Assembly (NCBI GenBank): GCA_944474755.1
Contig: OX104124.1
Coordinates: 25,332,452-25,396,451 of the forward strand
Direction of reading: 5' to 3'
DNA length: 64,000 nt
Source of the DNA: Limnoperna fortunei
Taxonomy: Eukaryota; Mollusca; Bivalvia; Mytilida; Modiolidae
A program made the translations under genes and the position numbers. The notes beneath the pieces are model-generated. The model was not told the DNA's origin and made no database searches. It saw only the letters and a program-made list of their open reading frames with translations. Below are positions 56,546 through 64,000 of the stretch, in pieces. Numbering within the stretch: position 1 is the first letter of the stretch; every line of letters begins with the position of its first letter.

Positions 56546-58417
56546 TTTCAGTATGTTCGCTGGTCATGTTCAAAATAACAAGCTTTCCAGATAGAACAAG
56601 GAGTTCGAAGCAAGAAAAATAAGCATAAATAGTTGGTCAGTGTGCTTTTGTATCCCTATATTTTGACTTGACTTGGGGGGGGGGGGTATTTTTATCCTTA
56701 TACTTTGACTTGACTTGGTGGGCTTTTAACGTCCTACGCGACAACATAAGGCAATGTTTTAGCTTTTTTCAGATGTTTTAATTATTACCTAGTTTTGTCT
56801 CTCCGATATCGATGTCAATATGAAATATAAAATACTTTATTGAATGTTTACAAACTAGAGCTTGTATAAAGCCGCCTGTCTTTCTCATTTAATTAAGAGG
56901 TGTCAACGAAATCTTTATAATTCTTTTAAATATTATTTTCTTCTCATTTTCATTTATTTGCATTGTTCTAAATTCACGTCGGTACTCACCAAACTCAAAA
57001 TTTGTAGAGAAAGTCAAAATTTCTTATGACGGTCTCTTCTACACGGTTTTGGAAAGGGTCAAACAATTATATTTTAAGATGCAGGACAAAATGACGGAAA
57101 TACTCGCTCACTTCCTATGTGGTACGCACTACTTGTCCAATTTTACGGGTTCGTCCAACTACCATTTTCAAATTAATGGTTCGGGGAGCAATATAAGAAT
57201 TATAAACATTTGATAACCATAATATGGTCACCACCACAGGACTTAGTTTAACATAGGGCCGTATGGGGAAACGTTTTAATAGGTTCCTTCTCCGCCTATA
57301 ACTATTTAGCTTTTAAAGTTATTTCTTTATATCTCCTCTTAAAACAAATACATAAAAACCCCTAAATAGACTTCGTCATTCTATTATTATTCTCTTTAAG
57401 AGAGTAAATTTATTTCGGCCATTCAGCTTGATTCTGCAGTTCTTATTTATTAATCAAATCACATACTATGTTCAAAGGATTATAGCTATGAACAATCTTA
57501 AATAAAAAAATGTTTATGATTTGCTTGTTTTAAGTGCGGGAAAATTCCATACCCATTTTTCTATTTTTTGACGGGAAATTACATAATGTTGTTGATACCT
57601 GAGAAAAAGAAAATAAATCCCATGAATCTCAATGTACTATCTTCATATTCGCCGCCATTTTATAAGCACTAAAGTCATAGTCTGATTTTTTTTCATGAAG
57701 ACTTTAAAAATTCTCTGAAAATTTTTAAATATTCAACTAAAGAATTAAGAGCTTCTTCTTACAATGTCTTAGCATATTTGTGCGCGATGTATAGGATTTA
57801 CTGACAACGTCGATTTTCATGTCGAAAAGTAATGCGATGGTTTACAACCAGTGCATTTTCTTTCTATAAGGAACATTACGAAATCTCAACCTCTCACAGG
57901 AAAGACTCTGTCGGCTACAGACTCCACAGAGCATCGTCTTGGGTGTATAATATTTCTCTGTAGTACTCTTTTTAAGTTGATAGATGTCATAAATATGAGA
58001 TGCATCCTTATTATTAGAGCCAGAATTATGACATTATATAATTATGATATGGTGATAATATAAGATTATGAGCATGACGTATTATTATATCTCACAGTCA
58101 TAATTTCTTGGTTTTCTGGGGCATTATTAACATGATTAACATTAAAAATACGTATAGACATACATACTAAAACAGGAAAAACTAACGAGTGCCAGTATAC
58201 ATTTTTTGTTCATTTACCATATAAACCTCCATGTACATATAACGACTAAATGTTTCCCTTTTTTCATTTAAATGCCCGAAATTTCCGTCCCTGAAGCAAT
58301 ATTTCCGCGTTTATTTATGGCAGAAGTTGTGAAATTATGACATGAATTGTGAATATTATTTTATTTGCTTTGAATTATTTCCTGTTTAAGTACTTATATT
58401 TTACAACAATCAAGTTC
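56546..58417. other. Intergenic, no supported gene
   Basis: Contains a G run near 56678, a local duplication around CTTTGACTTGACTTGG (about 56660 and 56705) and TTTTAACGTCCTAC at 56723-56736, the word shared with 44868. The rest is AT-rich with nothing recognised. Confidence 0.45.
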
Positions 58418-61400
58418 ATCAGTTCTATAGACCAAGACAATAGGAAAATAACTATTTTACCACCAGTGTCTGGCATCAATTCTATAGACCAAGACAATAG
58501 GACAATAACTATTTTATCACCAGTGTCTGGCATCAGTTCTATAGACCAAGACAATGGACAATAACTAATTTACCACCAGTGTCTGGCATCAGTTCTATAG
58601 ACCAAGACAATGGACAATAACTATTTTGCCTACAGTGTCTGGCATCAGTTCTATAGACCAAGACAATGGACAATAATTATTTTATCAACAGTGTCTGGCA
58701 TCGGTTCTATAGACCACGACAATGGACAATAACTATTTTACCACCAGTGTCTGGCATCAGTTCTATAGACCAAGACGATGGACAATAACTATTTTACCAC
58801 CAGTGTCTGGCATCAGTTCTATACACCAAGACAATGGACAATAACTATTTTACCACCAGTGTCTGGCATCAGTTCTATAGACCAAGACAATGGACAATAA
58901 CTATTTTACCACCAGTGACTGGCATCAGTTCTATAGACCAAGACAATGGACAATAACTATTTTGCCAACAGTGTCTGACATCAGTTCTATAAACCAAGAC
59001 AATGGACAATAACTATTGTACCACCAGTGTCTGGCATCAGTTCTATAAACCAAGACAATGGACAATAACTATTTTGCCTACAGTGTCTGGCATCAGTTCT
59101 ATAGACCAAGACAATGGACAATAATTATTTTATCAACAGTGTCTGGCATCAGTTCTATTGACCAAGACAATGGACAATAACTATTTTACCACCAGTGTCT
59201 GGCATCAGTTCTATAGACCAAGACAATGGACAATAACTATTTTGCCACCAGCGTCTGGCATCAGTTCTATAGACCAAGATAATTGGACAATAACTATTTT
59301 CCCAACAGTGTCTGACATCAGTTCTATAGACCAAGACAATGGACAATAACTATTTTCCCAACAGTGTCTGACATCAGTTCTATAAACCAAGACAATGGAC
59401 AATAACTATTTTACCACCGGCGTCTGGCATCAGTTCTATAGACCAAGACAATGGACAATAACTATTTTACCACCAGTGTCTGGCATCAGTTCTATAGACC
59501 AAGACAATGGACAATAACTACTTTGCCACCAGCGTCTGGCATCAGTTCTATAGACCAAGACAATAGGACAATAACTATTTTACCACCAGTGTCTGGCATC
59601 AGTTCTATAGACCAAGACAATGGACAATAACTATTTTCCCAACAGTGTCTGACATCAGTTCTATAAACCAAGACAATGGACAATAACTATTTTACCACCG
59701 GCGTCTGGCATCAGTTCTATAGACCAAGACAATGGACAATAACTATTTTACCACCAGTGTCTGGCATCAGTTCTATAGACCAAGACAATGGACAATAACT
59801 ATTTTCCCAACAGTGTCTGACATCAGTTCTATAAACCAAGACAATGGACAATAACTATTTTACCACCGGCGTCTGGCATCAGTTCTATAGACCAAGACAA
59901 TGGACAATAACTATTTTACCACCAGTGACTGGCATCAGTTCTATAGACCAAGACAATGGACAATAACTATTTTATCAACAGTGTCTGACATCAGTTCTAT
60001 AGACCAAGACCATAGGACAATAACTATTTTGCCTACAGTGTCTGGCATCAGTTCTATAGACCAAGACCATAGGACAATAGCTATTTTGCCTACAGTGTCT
60101 GGCATCAGTTCTATAGACCAAGACAATGGGCAATAATTATTTTATCAACAGTGTCTGGCATCAGTTCTATTGACCAAGACAATGGACAATAACTATTTTA
60201 CCACCAGTGTCTGGCATCAGTTCTATAGACCAAGACAATGGACAATAATTATTTTATCAACAGTGTCTGGCATCAGTTCTATTGACCAAGACAATGGACA
60301 ATAACTATTTTACCACCAGTGTCTGGCATCAGTTCTATAGACCAAGACAATGGACAATAACTATTTTATCAACAGTGTCTGGCATCAGTTCTATTGACCA
60401 AGACAATGGACAATAACTATTTTACCACCAGTGTCTGGCATCAGTTCTATAGACCAAGACAATAGGACAATAACTATTTTGCCTACAGTGTCTGGCATCA
60501 GTTCTAAAGACCAAGACAATGGGCAATAATTATTTTATCAACAGTGTCTGGCATCAGTTCTATTGACCAAGACAATGGACAATAACTATTTTATCACCAG
60601 TGTCTGGCATCAGTTCTATAGACCAAGACAATGGGCAATAATTATTTTATCAACAGTGTCTGGCATCAGTTCTATAGACCAAGACAATAGGACAATAACT
60701 ATTTTACCACCAGTGTCTGGCATCAGTTCTATAGACCAAGACCATAGGACAATAACTATTTTGCCTACAGTGTCTGGCATCAGTTCTATAGACCAAGACC
60801 ATAGGACAATAACTATTTTGCCAACAGTGTCTGACATCAGTTCTATAAACCAAGACAATGGACAATAACTATTTTACCACCAGTGTCTGACATCAGTTAT
60901 ATAGACCAAGACAATGGACAATAATTATTTTATCAACAGTGTCTGGCATCAGTTCTATAGACCAAGACCATAGGACAATAACTATTTTGCCAACAGTGTC
61001 TGACATCAGTTCTATAAACCAAGACAATGGACAATAACTATTTTACCACCAGTGTCTGACATCAGTTATATAGACCAAGACAATGGACAATAATTATTTT
61101 ATCAACAGTGTCTGGCATCAGTTCTATAGACCAAGACCATAGGACAATAACTATTTTGCCAACAGTGTCTGACATCAGTTCTATAAACCAAGACAATGGA
61201 CAATAACTATTTTACCACCAGTGTCTGACATCAGTTCTATAGACCAAGACAATGGACAATAACTATTTTACCACCAGTGTCTGGCATCAGTTCTATAGAC
61301 TAAGACAATAGGACAATAACTATTTTGCCAACAGTGTGTGGCATCAGTTCTATAGACCAAGACAATGGACAATAACTATTTTACCACCAGTGTCTGGCAT

Positions 61401-64000
61401 CAGTTCTATAGACCAAGACAATGGACAATAACTATTTTGCCTACAGTGTCTGGCATAAGTTCTATAGACCAAGACCATAGGACAATAACTATTTTGCCAA
61501 CAGTGTCTGACATCAGTTCTATAAACCAAGACAATGGACAATAACTATTTTACCACCAGTGTCTGAAATCAGTTCTATAGACCAAGACAATGGACAATAA
61601 CTATTTTACCACCAGTGTCTGGCATCAGTTCTATAGACTAAGACAATAGGACAATAACTATTTTGCCAACAGTGTGTGGCATCAGTTCTATAAACCAAGA
61701 CAATGGACAATAACTATTTTACCACCAGTGTCTGACATCAGTTCTATAGACCAAGACAATGGACAATAACTATTTTACCACCAGTGTCTGGCATCAGTTC
61801 TATAGACTAAGACCATAGGACAATAACTATTTTGCCAACAGTGTGTGGCATCAGTTCTATAGACCAAGACAATGGACAATAACTATTTTACCACCAGTGT
61901 CTGGCATCAGTTCTATAGACTAAGACCATAGGACAATAACTATTTTGCCAACAGTGTGTGGCATCAGTTCTATAGACCAAGACAATGGACAATAACTATT
62001 TTACCACCAGTGTCTGGCATCAGTTCTATAGACTAAGACCATAGGACAATAACTATTTTGCCAACAGTGTCTGACATCAGTTCTATAAACCAAGACAATG
62101 GACAATAACTATTTTACCACCAGTGTCTGACATCAGTTATATAGACCAAGACAATGGACAATAATTATTTTATCAACAGTGTCTGGCATCAGTTCTATAG
62201 ACCAAGACCATAGGACAATAACTATTTTGCCAACAGTGTCTGACATCAGTTCTATAAACCAAGACAATGGACAATAACTATTTTACCACCAGTGTCTGAC
62301 ATCAGTTCTATAGACCAAGACAATGGACAATAACTATTTTACCACCAGTGTCTGGCATCAGTTCTATAGACCAAGACCATAGGACAATAACTATTTTACC
62401 ACCAGTGTCTGGCATCAGTTCTATAGACTAAGACATTGGACAATAACTATTTTACCACCAGTGTCTGGCATCAGTTCTATAGACCAAGACAATGGACAAT
62501 AACTATTTTACCACCAGTGTCTGGCATCAGTTCTATAGACTAAGACAACAGGACAATAACTATTTTGCCAACAGTGTCTGACATCAGTTCTATAAACCAA
62601 GACAATGGACAATAACTATTTTACCACCAGTGTCTGGCATCAGTTCTATAGACTAAGACAATAGGACAATAACTATTTTGCCAACAGTGTGTGGCATCAG
62701 TTCTATAAACCAAGACAATGGACAATAACTATTTTACCACCAGTGTCTGGCATCAGTTCTATTGACCAAGACAATGGACAATAACTATTTTACCACCAGT
62801 GTCTGGCATCAGTTCTATTGACCAAGACAATGGACAATAACTATTTTCCCAACAGTGTCTGACATCAGTTCTATAAACCAAGACAATGGACAATAACTAT
62901 TTTACCACCAGTGTCTGGCATCAGTTCTATAGACCAAGACAATAGGACAATAACTATTTTGCCTACAGTGTCTGGCATCAGTTCTATAGACCAAGACAAT
63001 GGACAATAACTATTTTCCCAACAGTGTCTGACATCAGTTCTATAAACCAAGACAATGGACAATAACTATTTTGCCTACATTGTCTGGCATCAGTTCTATA
63101 GACCAAGACCATAGGACAATAACTATTTTGCCTACAGTGTCTGGCATCAGTTCTATAGACCAAGACAATGGGCAATAATTATTTTATCAACAGTGTCTGG
63201 CATCAGTTCTATTGACCAAGACAATGGACAATAACTATTTTATCAACAGTGTCTGGCATCAGTTCTATAGACCAAGACCATAGGACAATAACTATTTTGC
63301 CTACAGTGTCTGGCATCAGTTCTATAGACCAAGACAATGGTCAATAATTATTTTATCAACAGTGTCTGGCATCAGTTCTATTGACCAAGACAATGGACAA
63401 TAACTATTTTACCACCAGTGTCTGGCATCAGTTCTATTGACCAAGACAATGGACAATAACTATTTTATCAACAGTGTCTGGCATCAGTTCTATTGACCAA
63501 GACAATGGACAATAACTATTTTACCACCAGTGTCTGGCATCAGTTCTATAGACCAAGACAATGGACAATAACTATTTTACCACCAGTGTCTGGCATCAGT
63601 TCTATTGACCAAGACAATGGACAATAACTATTTTACCAACAGTGTCTGGCATCAGTTCTATAGACCAAGACAATGGACAATAACTATTTTACCACCAGTG
63701 TCTGGCATCAGTTCTATAGACCAAGACACTGGACAATAACTATTTTGCCTACAGTGTCTGGCATCAGTTCTATAGACCAAGACATTGGACAATAACTATT
63801 TTACCACCAGTGTCTGGCATCAGTTCTATAGACCAAGACAATGGACAATAACTATTTTATCAACAGTGTCTGGCATCAGTTCTATAGACCAAGACAATGG
63901 ACAATAACTATTTTACCACCAGTGTCTGGCATCAGTTCTATAGACCAAGACAATGGACAATAACTATTTTCCCAACAGTGTCTGGCATCAGTTCTATAGA
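58418..64000. repeat. Minisatellite array E, 56/57-bp unit, runs off the window
   Basis: About 100 copies of a unit composed of CAGTGTCTGGCATCAGTTCT, ATAGACCAAGACAATGGACA and ATAACTATTTTACCAC. The 57-bp form has an extra A (CAATAGGACA). Variants (TTGCCTA, TTCCCAA, TTATCAA; ATAAACC; ACCATAGG; GACTAAG) recur in runs, for example the three- to four-unit block at about 60895 repeats at about 61070 and 62140, showing higher-order duplication. Short frames on both strands are repeat by-products. Confidence 0.97.

Noticed and set aside
58349..63175. Short frames on both strands in array E
   Set aside because: The unit lacks stops in some frames when 57 bp long; frames end at 56-bp units. No sign of coding.

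Overview
This is an AT-rich, repeat-dense stretch of an animal genome, most likely a lophotrochozoan and probably a bivalve mollusc. The reasons are a spliced claudin-like gene, intronless rhodopsin-type GPCRs in a small local family, tRNA-headed SINEs whose 3' part resembles mollusc SINEs (tails ending in GGCGTTAAAC plus CAAA-type repeats), CR1/L2-like LINEs with a 2A-like peptide, and decayed piggyBac and Tc1 copies. The taxon call is an inference from sequence style; no species is claimed.

Layout. 1-9482 is one minisatellite of about 51-bp units with clear higher-order duplication. 11190-15190 (+) is a three-exon claudin/PMP22-like tetraspan gene whose first intron carries an 88-bp minisatellite. 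18888-20097 (78-bp unit) and 21040-23205 (51-bp unit) are two more arrays; the second lies 28 bp past the stop of a GPCR gene (23229-24506, -) and is readable in the same frame. 26300-27020 is another small array. 27-33 kb holds SINE pieces, a 66-bp-arm hairpin, a decayed reverse transcriptase (30891-31470, -) and a decayed piggyBac transposase (31764-32715, +). 33209-34336 and 38075-39223 (+) are two tandem GPCR paralogues with a likely gene-conversion tract near their 3' ends; a Tc1 transposase remnant lies between them.

40315-41830 is the 3' end of an LTR element (env-like ORF tail, polypurine tract, start of an LTR). 41830-48990 (-) is a CR1/L2-like LINE split by a 3861-bp terminal-inverted-repeat element at 42477-46337. 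Precise removal of that element with one copy of a 2-bp duplication restores the reverse transcriptase frame. The inserted element carries a SINE, an (AAAT)n tract and what look like exons of a spliced transposon gene. 49390-51526 (-) is a second, older LINE with a 2A-like motif, and 52600-53134 (-) a LINE ORF1-like remnant. 53623-54723 (-) is a fourth, more divergent GPCR. From 58418 to the window end runs a 56/57-bp minisatellite that continues beyond the window.

The supported host genes are therefore five: one claudin-like gene and four GPCRs. No pathway links them. The three related GPCRs (23229, 33209, 38075) share an intracellular-loop motif and look like a locally expanded chemosensory or peptide-receptor family; ligands are unknown. 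Tandem repeats and transposon remains cover well over a third of the window.
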